Positions 1 to 9,282 of a stretch of DNA of 64,000 nucleotides are shown one piece after another. This DNA comes from PALSA-693 sp963729695 (GTDB taxonomy: Bacteria > Actinomycetota > Acidimicrobiia > Acidimicrobiales > Palsa-688): the NCBI GenBank assembly GCA_963729695.1, contig CAVSOT010000007.1, positions 558,001 to 622,000 of the forward strand. Reading direction: 5' to 3'. A program made the position numbers and the translations under genes. How positions within the stretch are numbered: position 1 is the stretch's first letter; every line of letters starts with the position of its first letter. The notes below the pieces were generated by a model that worked only from the letters and a program-made list of their open reading frames with translations, ran no database searches and was not told the DNA's origin.

Positions 1-370
1 GCGAGACCGTCGCTGCTCGACTCGCCGAAGCCGGCCACACCGTGCAGGTCCTGGCCGACCCCGCCCCGTGGCCTGAAGTGGGCCGGCTCGTGGGTGAAGC
101 GGTCGCAGCCGGGCGGGCCGATCGAGGGGTGGTCTGTTGCTGGACGGGCACCGGAGTGTCGATAGCCGCCAACAAGGTCGACGGGCGTGCGGGCCGCGCT
201 TTGCGTGGACGCCGAGACCGCTCGCGGCGCCCGCCGCTGGAACGACGCCAACGTCCTCGCCCTGAGCCTTCGTCTCACCAGCGGCCCCGGTGGCCGCCGA
301 GATACTGGACGCCTTCCTCACCACCGCCCCCGACCCGGGCGAGTCCGCCACCATCGCTCAGGTCGGATGA
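1..370 (+). pseudogene. rpiB: Ribose-5-phosphate isomerase B (RpiB), 3' part, apparent frameshifts
   Basis: Interconverts ribose 5-phosphate and ribulose 5-phosphate in the non-oxidative pentose phosphate pathway. Three joined frames give the RpiB/LacAB signature: GVVCCWTGTGVSIAANKVDG, then VRAALCVDAETARGARRWND and ANVLALSLRL, then a normal C-terminus ending IAQVG. The 5' end lies outside the window. Two single-base insertions, near 186-190 and near 289, break the frame, and each moves reading by +1. The stop at 368-370 overlaps the ATG codons at 367 and 370 of the next gene, as in a coupled operon. Because the conserved blocks are undamaged on both sides of each shift, sequencing or assembly error is more likely than decay. 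Family assignment is firm; true gene integrity is unknown. Confidence 0.75.
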
Positions 371-1115
371 TGCGGCGGCTCTACCCGACGACGCGAGCGG
401 CGTCGATGGCCTAGCCGCATTGGAGGGCGAGTACGCCCTCCCGCCGGCCCGCACACGTGCGGGCCAACTTTGTCACTTCTCTGGATGGCAAGGTCGAGGT
501 CGGCGGACGCAGCGGGCCCCTGGCCGGCCCTGCAGACCGGGACGCGTTCATGGCCATGCGCGCCGTCACCGACGTGATCCTGGTCGGAGCGGGGACGGTT
601 CGGCAGGAAAACTACGGCCCCGTGCGCCTTGACCCCGACGGTCCAGGAACGTCGTCGGGCTCGGGGACAGGCGGACGTCCCGCCCCTGGCGGTCGTCAGC
701 AACCGGGCGCATCTCGACCCGGAGGCCCGGCTGTTCAACGGTCACGTCCCGGCCCCTCGTGATCACCACCGCGGCGGGCTCGGAGGCCAATCCCCGACTT
801 GGCGGCGGTAGCCGACGTCGTCGTGTGCGGCGACCAGTTCGTCGATATCCGGGTGGCCCTGCGACGTGCTGATCGAGCCGCGGACTGCGACCGGGTGCTG
901 TGCGAAGGCGGTCCCGACCCTCCTGCGCACGCTCCTCGGCGCCGGACTGCTCGACGAGCTGTGTCTCACTACCTCCGCCACGCTGGTCGGCCCCGGTCAT
1001 CGGGGCCTGCTCGGGGATCAACCCCTGTCCGAGTCGCTCCCGTTCGCTCTCACCAGCCTGCTCGAGGGGGACGGGATGCTCTTCGCTCGCTACCGGTGTC
1101 GGGCAGGATTCGTGA
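367..1115 (+). pseudogene. RibD C-terminal-type (pyrimidine) reductase, apparent frameshifts
   Basis: A dihydrofolate-reductase-fold protein of the RibD_C family, which use NAD(P)H to reduce riboflavin- or pyrimidine-type substrates; the exact substrate cannot be read from sequence. Pieces in several frames assemble into one protein: MRRLYPT, LAALEGEYALPP, VRANFVTSLDGKVEVGGRSG, MAMRAVTDVILVGAGTVRQE, PLAVVSNRAHLDPEARLFNG, ADVVVCGDQFVDIRVAL, RVLCEGGP, TLLRTLLGAGLLDELCLTT and DGMLFARYR. The conserved order (SLDG, VGAGTVRQENYGP, CEGGPTLL) is normal for the family. At least six shifts are needed, nearly all +1. The start overlaps the rpiB stop. The exact 3' end is uncertain because of the last shift. 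Probably intact in the organism and damaged only in this assembly. Confidence 0.65.
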
Positions 1116-1129
1116 CCAGGCCGCTCCGA

Positions 1130-1813
1130 CGCTCGCCCTGGAGCGGGCGCTCTGGGAGACAGGGTCACGGAGGTGGTCGTTGGCGTGGACGAGGTCGGGC
1201 GGGGCTCGTGGGCGGGGCCGATCATGGTCGGAGCGGCCGTCCTGCCCCGCAAGACCGGCGCGTCTACGGCGTGCGTGACTCCAAGATGCTCGCCGAGCCC
1301 GACCGGGAGCGAATCTTCGACCGGGTCGGCCGGTGGTGCACGGCCTGGGCGGTCGGTTCGGCGTCGCATGAGGAGTGCGACGAGATCGGCATGGCCGATG
1401 CCCAGCGCTTGGCGGCCCGCCGGGCCATCGAGCAGCTCGGCGTGACGCCCGACCACGTTCTCATCGACGGCAAGTGGGACTTCGTAGGCCTCGGGTGCAC
1501 GCACGCGGATCGTCAAGGGTGACGCCACCTGCCTGTCGATCGCCACCGCGTCCGATCCTGGCCAAGGTCACCCGCGACCGCATCATGCGGGCCGAGGCCC
1601 ACCAATACCCGCCCTACGAGTTCGATAGCAACAAGGGCTATCCCTGCCCGCGCCACAAGATGGCCCTTGCACGCCTACGGCCCTTCCGCCATCCACCGCC
1701 GGACCTGGGTGTTCATGGAGCATCTGGTGTGGGGCGTGCCGGGAGCCCGGGCCGCACCCCGGCCTTGGCTTCCCGTCGACGAGAGCGACGAGGCGCCTGG
1801 TCTTTATTCCTGA
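1130..1813 (+). pseudogene. rnhB: Ribonuclease HII, apparent frameshifts
   Basis: RNase HII cleaves the RNA strand of RNA/DNA hybrids and starts removal of single ribonucleotides misincorporated in DNA. Visible motifs, in order: the catalytic block VVGVDEVGRGSWAGPIMVGA (active-site Asp and Glu in DEVGRG), YGVRDSKML, DHVLIDGKWDF, VKGDATCLSIATASILAKV, TRDRIM, and YPPYEFDSNKGY. The C-terminus reads to a TGA at 1811-1813. The frame changes at about 1255, 1495, 1555 and 1669; three changes are +1 and one is equivalent to +2 or -1. The start is not resolved, because the sequence before 1173 also seems shifted. Downstream by 24 bp begins the ABC exporter. All catalytic blocks survive, so error in the sequence is more likely than a real pseudogene. 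Confidence 0.7.
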
Positions 1814-1837
1814 AAAATCGTTAGCATTGCTGACGGC

Positions 1838-3850
1838 ATGATCCGCTCCGCCGACTCCACAGCCCAGCCGGCGAAGGGGTGGATCCGCCGGATGGTCCCC
1901 TGGCTGCGCCCGCATCGGCGCAACGCCTCCATCGCCTTCGGCGCGGCCGTGGTCGGCAGCGCCATCGCCGCGGTGGTGCCTGCGGTCGAGCGACAGATCA
2001 TCGACAACGTGATCATCGCTCACACCCAGCCCCTGGCGCCGTGGCTGACGATCCTGATCGTCCTGGCGTTCGCTACGTTCGGCGCCGCCTACCTCCGGCG
2101 CTTCGTGGGCGGGCGCGTCAGCCTGGACGTGCAGTACGACCTGCGGAACGCCATCTACGACCAGCTACAGCGGCTCGACTTCGCCCGCCACGACGAGCTG
2201 CAGACCGGTCAGCTGGTGTCGAGGGCAAACTCCGACGTCGGGCTTCTCCAAGGGTTGTTGTCCTTCCTGCCGATCATGACCGGCAACATCGTCCTGATCG
2301 TCGTTGTCAATCGTCATCATGTTCGTGCTGTCGCCGCCGCTGGCGCTGGTCTCGCTCTGCGTCGTTCCCAGCCTCATCTGGACGGCCTACCGCATGCGCA
2401 ACCGCACCTTCCCCGCCAGCTGGGATGCGCAGCAACGCGAGGGTGAGGTGGCCGTCGTCGTCGAAGAGGCGGTAACGGGAGTCCGGGTGGTGAAGGGCTT
2501 CGGGCAGGAGCAGCGCGAGTTGGACCGCCTCGTGGAGCGGGCCCAGACCCTCTACGGCTCGCGCCTTCGATCCGTGCGCCTCCAGGCGCGCTATCAGCCG
2601 GTCCTGCAGGCCATACCAGTCTTCGGTCAGGTGGCCGTTCTGGCCGTCGGCGGTTGGCTCGCACTGCAGGGAGAGATCACCGTCGGAACGTTCCTTGCGT
2701 TCTCGACCTACCTGCTGCAGCTGGCCAGCCCGGCGCGGATGTTGGCCGGGGTGCTCATCGTGGGCCAGCAGGCCCGGGCCGGGGCCGAGCGGGTCCTCGA
2801 CCTGCTGGCCTCGAACCCCGTCGTCACGGAACGACCCGACGCCGACGACCTTCCCCCTGTGCTCGGGGAGATCTCCTTCGAAGACGTTCGCTTCGGCTAC
2901 CTCAGCAGCCAGCCCGTACTCGACCACTTCGATCTTCACATTGGCGCAGGAGAGACCGTCGCCCTCGTGGGGGCGTCAGGTTCGGGCAAGTCGACGGTGG
3001 CCCTCCTGTTGCCGCGTTTCTACGACGTGCAGTCCGGCGTCGGTGCGCGTGGATGGCAGCAACGTCCGGGATCTGACACTGGCCTCCTTGCGTGGGCAGA
3101 TCGGCGTCGTGTTCGAGGAGAGCTTCCTCTTCTCGGACACGGTTGGAGCCAATATCTCCTACGGTCGACCGGACGCCACACGCCGCCGAGATCGAGGCCG
3201 CGGCGCGGGCCGCCGAGGCTCACGACTTCATCATGGAGTTGCCTTCCGGCTACGACACCGAAGTGGGCGAGCGGGGCCTCACCCTTTCCGGGGGCCAGCG
3301 GCAGAGGATCGCCCTGGCCCGGGCGCTGCTGACCAACCCGGGCATCTTGATCCTCGACGACGCCACCAGCGCCGATCGACGCCCGGGTCGAGGAGGAGAT
3401 CCACGCCACGTTGCGCCGGGTCATGCGAGGCCGGACCACGTTGCTGGTCGCGCACCGGCGCTCGACGTTGCGATTGGCCGACCGCATCGCCGTCGTCGAG
3501 GGCGGTCGGGTGATCGATCAGGGGCGCCACGAGGAGTTGTTCGACCGGTGTCGCACCTACCGAATGCTGCTCGCCGGACCAGGCGACGACGCCGAGGGCG
3601 TCGGGGCGATCAGCATCGACGACCCGGTCGCAGAGGCCCCCTTGAGCGTGGAGGAGGCGATCGTCCTCGACGGTGCCCGCCGGTTGGAAGACGGTCTCGT
3701 GGTCGAGGACGACGAGGAGCTCGACGGCGACGGCACCGTCGAAGGGGTGACGCCCAGCCTGTGGGGCGGCGACGATGCCGACGCCCCGCTTGCGGGGTCC
3801 GCGTTGCCTGGCGCGTCCGGGCGGGCCGCGCTGGGAGCGGGCCTCGGCCC
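1838..3850 (+). pseudogene. Fused ABC exporter, N-terminal half (TMD1-NBD1), apparent frameshifts
   Basis: Transmembrane domain plus ATPase of a type IV (MsbA-like) exporter. The frame steps successively through phases 2-0-1-2-0-1, five +1 shifts at about 2305, 3038, 3178, 3374 and 3850. Removing five bases makes 1838-5781 one uninterrupted frame of about 1312 residues, matching the single-chain Rv0194-type exporters of Actinobacteria. Visible in this half: Walker A LVGASGSGKST, Q-loop region VFEESFLFSDT, signature LTLSGGQRQR, Walker B LILDDATSA and switch His in LLVAHRR. The Walker B carries Asp where the catalytic Glu normally sits, so this ATP site should be the degenerate one. The acidic linker (about 3590-3770) joins it to the C-half. 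Likely exports lipophilic compounds; the substrate is unknown. Confidence 0.75.
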
Positions 3851-5781
3851 GCGGCGGCGGCGGCAGCGCGGCCCGATCGGGCGGGTCGTGGATGGGTGCC
3901 CTGGCCGCTACCCCCGAACTACTCGCCCGGGTGGCCGCCCTCCCTCCCGTCCGCGATGTCGCGGATGTGGACGTGGAGGTGGAGAGCGCGGACGACAAAT
4001 CGTTCTCGCTGCGTCGTTTTGTACGGCCCTACCGCCGGTATCTGGCCGCGGGCCTCGTCCTGGTCATCATCGACGCGGTGGCAACGCTGGCTGGGCCCTT
4101 GCTCATTCGTAACGGCCTCGACAACGGTGTCGCCAAGGGATCCGAAGAGGCGCTGTGGCTGGCCGTGGGCATCTTTTTCGTCGTCGCTATCGTCGATTTC
4201 TTCGACAGCGTGGCCGAGGTGTTCGTCACCGGGCGGACTGCCGAGCGGCTGTTGCTTGCCCTGCGTATCCGGATCTGGTCGCATCTCCAACGACTCTCCC
4301 TGGACTTCTATGACCGCGAGATGGCGGGCCGGATCATGACCCGCATGACCACAGACGTCGACGCCTTGTCGACGGTCCTGCAGAGCGGCCTGATCAACGC
4401 CATAGTCGCCATCTTCACGTTTTTCGGTGTCGGCATCGCCTTGCTCGTATGGAACTGGAAGCTCGGGCTGGCCACCATGTCCGTGCTGATCCCTCTGACC
4501 GTCGCCACCCTGGCGTACCGCCGACTGTCTGCGCGGGCGTACCAGCGGGCTCGGGAGCGGATTGCGGTCGTCAACGCCAACATGCAGGAGAGCCTTTCGG
4601 GCGTGCGCGAGTCCCAAGCGTTCGTGCGCGAGGGCCGCAATCAGACCGAGTTCCGGCGACTCACCTCCGCCTATCTCGAGTCGAGGTTGGGCGCCCAGCG
4701 CCTGGTCGCGCTGTATTTCCCGTTCGTCCAGTTGCTCGCCGACATGGCGTCGGTGCTGGTGCTCGGGTACGGGTCGGTGCTCGTCGCCCAGCACTCACTG
4801 TCGACGGGTGAGCTGGTCGGCTTTCTCCTCTATCTCGATTTGTTCTTCAACCCCATCCAGCAGCTCTCGCAGACCTTCGACGCCTATCAGCAGGCGGGGG
4901 CCTCGATGGCCCAGATCAACGGGCTCATGGCGATCCGCCCGCTAGTGGCGCTCCCGGATCATCCGGTGGAGCCGGGCCGGCTGACCGGCGCCGTGTCGTT
5001 CGAGGGGGTGCGCTTCTCGTATCCCGCGGCCCGCCTGGGACAAGAAGCGTTGCGGGGTGTCGACCTCGAGGTGGCTCCGGGCCAGACGGTCGCCCTGGTC
5101 GGCGAAACGGGCGCGGGCAAGTCCACGATCATCAAGCTGCTGACCCGTTTCTACGATCCGACCGACGGGTCCGTCCGGGCTGACGGCATCGACCTTCGCC
5201 AGGTCGATTTGGCGGCGTACCGTCACCAGCTCGGGTACGTCCCCCAGGAGCCCTTCCTCTTCTCCGGGACGATCCGGGACAACATCGCCTACGGCCGTCC
5301 CGACGCGACCGACGCCCAGGTCGAGGCGGCGGCGCGTGCCGTCGGCGCCCACGAGCTGGTCTCCGGGCTGGGTGGTGGGTACCTGCACCGCGTCAGCGAG
5401 CGGGGTCGATCGCTGTCAACCGGGCAGAGGCAGCTCATCGCCTTGGCCCGGGCCGAGCTCGTCAAGCCGGCCATCCTGCTCCTGGACGAGGCGACTTCCA
5501 ACCTCGACCTGGCCACCGAGGCCAGAGTCGCTCGGGCCATGAGCGTCGTGGCCGAGGGCCGGACCACGGTGCTGATCGCTCACCGATTACAGACGGCGCA
5601 ACGCGCCGACCGCATCGTCGTGCTCCACGGTGGGCGGGTTGTGGAGGACGGCACCCACGAGGGACTCCTGGCCTCGGGCGGTAGCTACGCCGGGATGTGG
5701 CGGGCGTTCGAGGTTGGTGCCGCGGAGGCGGCCGAGCCGGGGGTGGCCGGCGCCAGCGACCCCGTCCAGACTGCCACCTGA
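3775..5781 (+). CDS. Fused ABC exporter, C-terminal half (TMD2-NBD2)
   Basis: Intact 668-codon frame that is very probably the second half of a single two-in-one exporter beginning at 1838, not a separate gene; the first codon used here lies in the linker. It opens with a Gly-rich linker and the block MGALAATPELLARVAALPPV, typical of actinobacterial fused exporters. Six membrane segments follow, then an NBD with Walker A VALVGETGAGKST, Q-loop YVPQEPFLFSGT, Walker B ILLLDEATSNLD and switch His in LIAHRL. The signature is LSTGQRQ instead of LSGGQ. Together with the Asp-type Walker B of the first half this predicts one degenerate and one catalytic ATP site. The 3' end overlaps the convergent lipoprotein frame by 97 bp. 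Confidence 0.85.
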   Translation: MPTPRLRGPRCLARPGGPRWERASARGGGGSAARSGGSWMGALAATPELLARVAALPPVRDVADVDVEVESADDKSFSLRRFVRPYRRYLAAGLVLVIIDAVATLAGPLLIRNGLDNGVAKGSEEALWLAVGIFFVVAIVDFFDSVAEVFVTGRTAERLLLALRIRIWSHLQRLSLDFYDREMAGRIMTRMTTDVDALSTVLQSGLINAIVAIFTFFGVGIALLVWNWKLGLATMSVLIPLTVATLAYRRLSARAYQRARERIAVVNANMQESLSGVRESQAFVREGRNQTEFRRLTSAYLESRLGAQRLVALYFPFVQLLADMASVLVLGYGSVLVAQHSLSTGELVGFLLYLDLFFNPIQQLSQTFDAYQQAGASMAQINGLMAIRPLVALPDHPVEPGRLTGAVSFEGVRFSYPAARLGQEALRGVDLEVAPGQTVALVGETGAGKSTIIKLLTRFYDPTDGSVRADGIDLRQVDLAAYRHQLGYVPQEPFLFSGTIRDNIAYGRPDATDAQVEAAARAVGAHELVSGLGGGYLHRVSERGRSLSTGQRQLIALARAELVKPAILLLDEATSNLDLATEARVARAMSVVAEGRTTVLIAHRLQTAQRADRIVVLHGGRVVEDGTHEGLLASGGSYAGMWRAFEVGAAEAAEPGVAGASDPVQTAT

Positions 5782-8207
5782 CCGTCGAGCTCCCCGGCCA
5801 CGACGGGCACCGACCCCCACCAGGCCGCCTCGTCGATCGAAGGTCGGCCGCTGTTCCCGAACGCGGTGCCGGTGGGATCTGCTGCGAGCCAGCTGGTGCC
5901 GCCGTCGACCGACTCCCACAGGCTGGAAGGGGTGGCCGGCTGGGCTGCCACCACCCAGGAGGGCACCGGCTCGGCCCCGCCCACCGCAAGCCGGGTTTCG
6001 GCTCCGTTGGTCACGGCCTCAGCCGGGAAGGGGAACCCCGATCCGAACGGGTTGTTCGGGGCATGCACCCACGTCGTGCCGCTGGTCGACGTCCAATAGG
6101 CCGGAACCGTGGTGCCGTCGGCGAGGGTCGCTTCTCCGAACGCCTCGAATCCGCTCCCGGTCACAAGACATCCCTCCATGGACGCACCCACATAGGGCTC
6201 GGGGCCCGGACTCGCAGGGAACGACGCAACCCCCCAGGTTCTGCCGTCGTCGGATGAGTACCACGCTCGCACCGTCGTTTGCGACAGGCCGCCGGCGGGA
6301 AACGATGCCGAGTGGGCCGAGCCCACGACCACCACCTGGTGCTCTGACGCACAGGTTCCGTTGGCCACGTCGTCAACGACGGTCGAGGCCGGGTCCAAGC
6401 TGGTAGTCCGGGCCCACGAGGTCCCGTCCGCACTCAGCCAGGCGGACGCCCGGGTTGCCGCTCCCGTGCGCTGCGAGCCGACGGCGATGATCTGCGCCGG
6501 CAAGGTGGCTACCTGCCGGGCGTCCCCTGACCCGGCTGATGCCCCTGAGGAGCCGGCTGATGCCCCTGAGGAGCCGGCTGATGGCCCTGAGGAGCCGGCT
6601 GATGCGGTCACGTCGCCGGCCGTTGGCTCCGTCGAGCCGAGGGCCCTGAGGTCGCTTGCGGCGAACACGTTGCCCGTGGGTAGCCGCGCCCAGGTGGTGC
6701 CGTTGGTGGAGCTGAACAGTTCTACCCCCGTGGTGGCGCGGCCCAGGCCCTGGTCCGGCTGGGAGGTGGAGACGCTCAAGACCAAGTGGTCGCCCGGCCT
6801 GGCGACCAGGCCGGTCGGTCGCGCCGAAGACGCCACCGAGCCGAAGGTGGCGGGATGGGCCGACGGCTGCTCCCAGGAGGCGCCTCGCTGCACCAGCAGG
6901 TGCGGTTGCCCGGCCGCGGAGTCGGCGACGACGGTGGTCGACCCGCGCGCGGCCACGAGAGTCGCCTGCCATCCTCCTGGGGCCGAGGCGCTCCCAGGCA
7001 AGTGGACCTCGCTCCAGCGGACTCCGTCGGTCGACCGCCACATCTCCTGGTTGGTCGGCCCGCCACCAACGGCCACGAAGGAAGCGGCCGCGGGATTGGG
7101 GGGAGACGCCGGGGTCGATAGGACATCAGGGTTGGGGCTGGTAACGGCCCGCACGATCGCCTCAGGCCCGCCCGGAGCCAGAGTTCCGGCCGTGACGAAA
7201 CCGGTCGACGGAGGGCTCCAGCTCACCCCATTTGGTGAAACCCACGACGTCGCCTGCCAGCCCAACCCGCTATCACTTCCACCGACGGCGAGCAGTCCCG
7301 TCCCGTAGGGCGTCAGGCCGGTAATCAGATGATCACCGGGTCCTCCGAACAAAGCCTGCGAGGAGCTGATCTGGTGCCAGTTGAGACCGTCCTGGGAGGA
7401 CCACAGCCCGGCGTCGATGCTCGAGCCGGCCCGGTACCACCCTCCCGCGTAGACGGCATTTACGGTGACGAGCAAGGTGTCGACGTGGGCATCACCGTTG
7501 TGGTCGATCACGTCTTGGGCTTTGGTCAGTTGGGTCCAGGCCCGGCCGGTGCTCGAGTACCACATGGCGACCCGGTTGTCGGCCGAACCGACGGCAAAGA
7601 GACCCAGATCACCTACCGCGACCGATTCCATCGAAGTGCCCGCCGTGGCGAGGGTGGGATCATGGACGAGCTGAAACCCAGCTCCCCGCCTCGGCGAGAT
7701 CCACACCGCGGCGTGCTGGTTCGCACCGCTGCCGATCGACCCCACCACGATGGTTTCGGTTCCCGACATCACGGCACCGCTCGCGGTGCTGTCGACCAGG
7801 GCGCCGCTGAGTGCGGTCGCGGACCACGTGCTGGCATCGGGCGAGGTCCAAACAGTGGCGCTCGTGGTCCCTGTCGCGGTGGACCGCGTCCCGACCGCGG
7901 TCCACTTCCCGCCGGCGCCCGCAGAGGGCGCTAGCACGTCGGCCAACGTGCTCGAGGGTTCGGTGCCGCCGGCCACGGCCGGGGTGCTGCGAGTCCAGTC
8001 GTAGAGGGCGCCGCCCGGCGGAGCCGTGGCGACCTTGGCGGGAGTCGTCGGCGACGTCGGCGGGGCGGTGGCCAGGTGTGTCGTGGGCGGGTGCGTGTTG
8101 GCCTGGCGGTGATCGGTGCTGCTGCACGCGGCCAGGAGGACGGCCAGCACCGCGACGACCGCCGCGTGCCTCAGCGCAGCGTTCGCTGCCCAGGTGTGAG
8201 AGCGCAT
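5685..8207 (-). CDS. Large secreted lipoprotein with BNR/beta-propeller-like repeats
   Basis: 840 residues. The N-terminus has a hydrophobic signal ending in the lipobox LLAAC with the lipidated Cys at about residue 28, followed by a Thr/Pro-rich spacer, so the protein should be anchored outside the membrane. The body contains many repeats of the kind WTSPDASTWSAT, WSSQDGLNWHQ, SPNGVSWSP, SADGTSWART and TSTSGTTWVHAP (Asp-Gly-x-x-W), as in sialidase/BNR-type propellers; no catalytic residues of a known enzyme were recognised. A 21-bp tandem repeat near 6533-6604 encodes ASAGSSG units. The 3' end overlaps the ABC exporter by 97 bp, so the true end might be slightly different. The start is 12 bp downstream of the small protein at 8220-8609, suggesting one transcript. 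Function unknown. Confidence 0.8.
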   Translation of the reverse strand: MRSHTWAANAALRHAAVVAVLAVLLAACSSTDHRQANTHPPTTHLATAPPTSPTTPAKVATAPPGGALYDWTRSTPAVAGGTEPSSTLADVLAPSAGAGGKWTAVGTRSTATGTTSATVWTSPDASTWSATALSGALVDSTASGAVMSGTETIVVGSIGSGANQHAAVWISPRRGAGFQLVHDPTLATAGTSMESVAVGDLGLFAVGSADNRVAMWYSSTGRAWTQLTKAQDVIDHNGDAHVDTLLVTVNAVYAGGWYRAGSSIDAGLWSSQDGLNWHQISSSQALFGGPGDHLITGLTPYGTGLLAVGGSDSGLGWQATSWVSPNGVSWSPPSTGFVTAGTLAPGGPEAIVRAVTSPNPDVLSTPASPPNPAAASFVAVGGGPTNQEMWRSTDGVRWSEVHLPGSASAPGGWQATLVAARGSTTVVADSAAGQPHLLVQRGASWEQPSAHPATFGSVASSARPTGLVARPGDHLVLSVSTSQPDQGLGRATTGVELFSSTNGTTWARLPTGNVFAASDLRALGSTEPTAGDVTASAGSSGPSAGSSGASAGSSGASAGSGDARQVATLPAQIIAVGSQRTGAATRASAWLSADGTSWARTTSLDPASTVVDDVANGTCASEHQVVVVGSAHSASFPAGGLSQTTVRAWYSSDDGRTWGVASFPASPGPEPYVGASMEGCLVTGSGFEAFGEATLADGTTVPAYWTSTSGTTWVHAPNNPFGSGFPFPAEAVTNGAETRLAVGGAEPVPSWVVAAQPATPSSLWESVDGGTSWLAADPTGTAFGNSGRPSIDEAAWWGSVPVVAGELDGQVAVWTGSLAPATPGSAASAAPTSNARHIPA
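6533..6604. repeat. 21-bp in-frame tandem repeat inside the lipoprotein gene
   Basis: About three copies of a 21-bp unit (core gatgcccctgaggagccggc). On the minus strand they encode Ala-Ser-Ala-Gly-Ser-Ser-Gly-like linker units. Length is a multiple of three, so copy-number change would keep the frame. Confidence 0.85.
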
Positions 8208-8219
8208 TTCCGCCGGTGG

Positions 8220-8609
8220 TCAGCGGCTACTCAAATGGAATCCGCCGTCGTCGTCCCCGCGGCCTCGCCGCTTACGCCATGGCCACCACCAACGGTCGGC
8301 TCGCCGTTGCTCTTCGACCTCCGCCAGGATCTCGGGTCCCGCCGCGGTCACGATGGCGTCGGCCTCGTCGAGGATGGCCGCCACGTCCTCGCCCGGCTCG
8401 TCAGGCTCGGACTCGACCTCGGGGCGACTCAACGAACCGATGGTGAAGGTGGCGTCGATCATGTCGCGCTCGTATTTGGGGCAATCCGCCGGGCAGCGCC
8501 ATGGAGCCTCGGGGGCGAGATTCAGCACACAAAAGCGCGCCACTTCGCCCGTTTCGTACGTTCGACTCTGAAAGTGGCGGCAGTCCTCTCGCATTGGCAC
8601 GGGCTCCAT
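8220..8609 (-). CDS. Conserved-looking small protein with N-terminal Cys cluster
   Basis: 129 residues. The N-terminal third holds four cysteines and a histidine: DCRHFQSRTYETGEVARFC, then WRCPADCPKYE, an arrangement that could bind a metal. An acidic stretch follows (PDEPGEDVAAILDEAD) and the tail is Trp/Arg-rich (RWWWPWRKRRGRG), which may contact membrane or nucleic acid. No signal peptide is seen. It lies 12 bp upstream of the lipoprotein on the same strand, so the two are probably co-transcribed, and it is divergent from the MarR gene. No function was recognised. It is judged real from the Cys pattern, the tight spacing and the lack of a better frame in the region. Confidence 0.65.
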   Translation of the reverse strand: MEPVPMREDCRHFQSRTYETGEVARFCVLNLAPEAPWRCPADCPKYERDMIDATFTIGSLSRPEVESEPDEPGEDVAAILDEADAIVTAAGPEILAEVEEQRRADRWWWPWRKRRGRGDDDGGFHLSSR

Positions 8610-8678
8610 GGTGGCAGGTCATCGGCTCGAAACGGTATGCATCTGCACGACGCCGCGGAAACGCTTACACTGCCGCCG

Positions 8679-9110
8679 ATGCCGGCAGCTACCGCATCGG
8701 CGCTCGGGAGCCAACTACGCTTGGCCGTATTGCGGCTTTCGCGTCGCTTGCGCCAACAGACCGTCGGAGAGATCTCCCCTTCGCAGATGTCGGCGCTGTC
8801 CGTCGTCGCCGCCCGAGGGGAGCTGTCGCTCGGTGAGCTGGCCTCCATCGAGCGCATCGCTCCTCCGTCGATGACTCGCATCGCCGCCCGGCTCGAAGAG
8901 ACCGGGCTGCTCGAGCGGCGGGTGGACTCGGTCGATCGGCGAGTGGCCCGGGTGGCCGTCTCGCCGGCGGGGGAGTCCATCCTGGCCGAGACGAGGGCTC
9001 GCCACGACGCCTTCCTCGCGGACCGGTTGCGGGACTTCACGCCCGAGGAGCGGGCCATATTGGCGAAGGCCATACCCCTGCTCGAGCGGTTGGCGTCGCA
9101 AACCGACTGA
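8679..9110 (+). CDS. MarR-family transcriptional regulator
   Basis: 143 residues from the ATG at 8679; the open frame extends far upstream but that part is antisense to other genes. The winged helix is clear: ISPSQMSALSVVAARGELSL (helices before recognition), then ASIERIAPPSMTRIAARLEE (recognition helix) and LLERRVDSVDRRVARVAVSP (wing with the typical DxRxxxVxLT-like pattern). The C-terminal helix (FTPEERAILAKAIPLLERL) would form the dimer. MarR proteins usually repress a neighbouring efflux or catabolic gene; here the divergent neighbours are the Cys protein and lipoprotein, and no palindromic operator was resolved between them. The effector is unknown. Confidence 0.85.
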   Translation: MPAATASALGSQLRLAVLRLSRRLRQQTVGEISPSQMSALSVVAARGELSLGELASIERIAPPSMTRIAARLEETGLLERRVDSVDRRVARVAVSPAGESILAETRARHDAFLADRLRDFTPEERAILAKAIPLLERLASQTD

Positions 9111-9131
9111 ACGGCCTGGTCCCGGTTTAGC

Positions 9132-9275
9132 CCTGACTGTCGTTGGGCCCTGGCTGTCGTTGGGCCCTGGCTCTGGTCGGGGCCTGGCTCTGGTCGGGGG
9201 CCTGGCTCTGGTCGGGGCCTGGCTCTGGTCGGGGGCCTGGCTCTGGTCGGGGCCTGGCTCTGGTCGGGCCCTGGG
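9132..9275. repeat. 17-18-bp tandem repeat between MarR gene and acetoacetyl-CoA synthetase
   Basis: About seven imperfect copies of ggcctggctctggtcggg, alternating 17 and 18 bp. It fills the 172-bp convergent gap between the two 3' ends. No gene is seen in it. Confidence 0.85.
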
Positions 9276-9282
9276 GTGGCCC

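Noticed and set aside
9132..9275. CRISPR array
   Set aside because: Units are directly adjacent without unique spacers, and no cas gene is present; the same is true of the arrays at 18937, 40292 and 41990.
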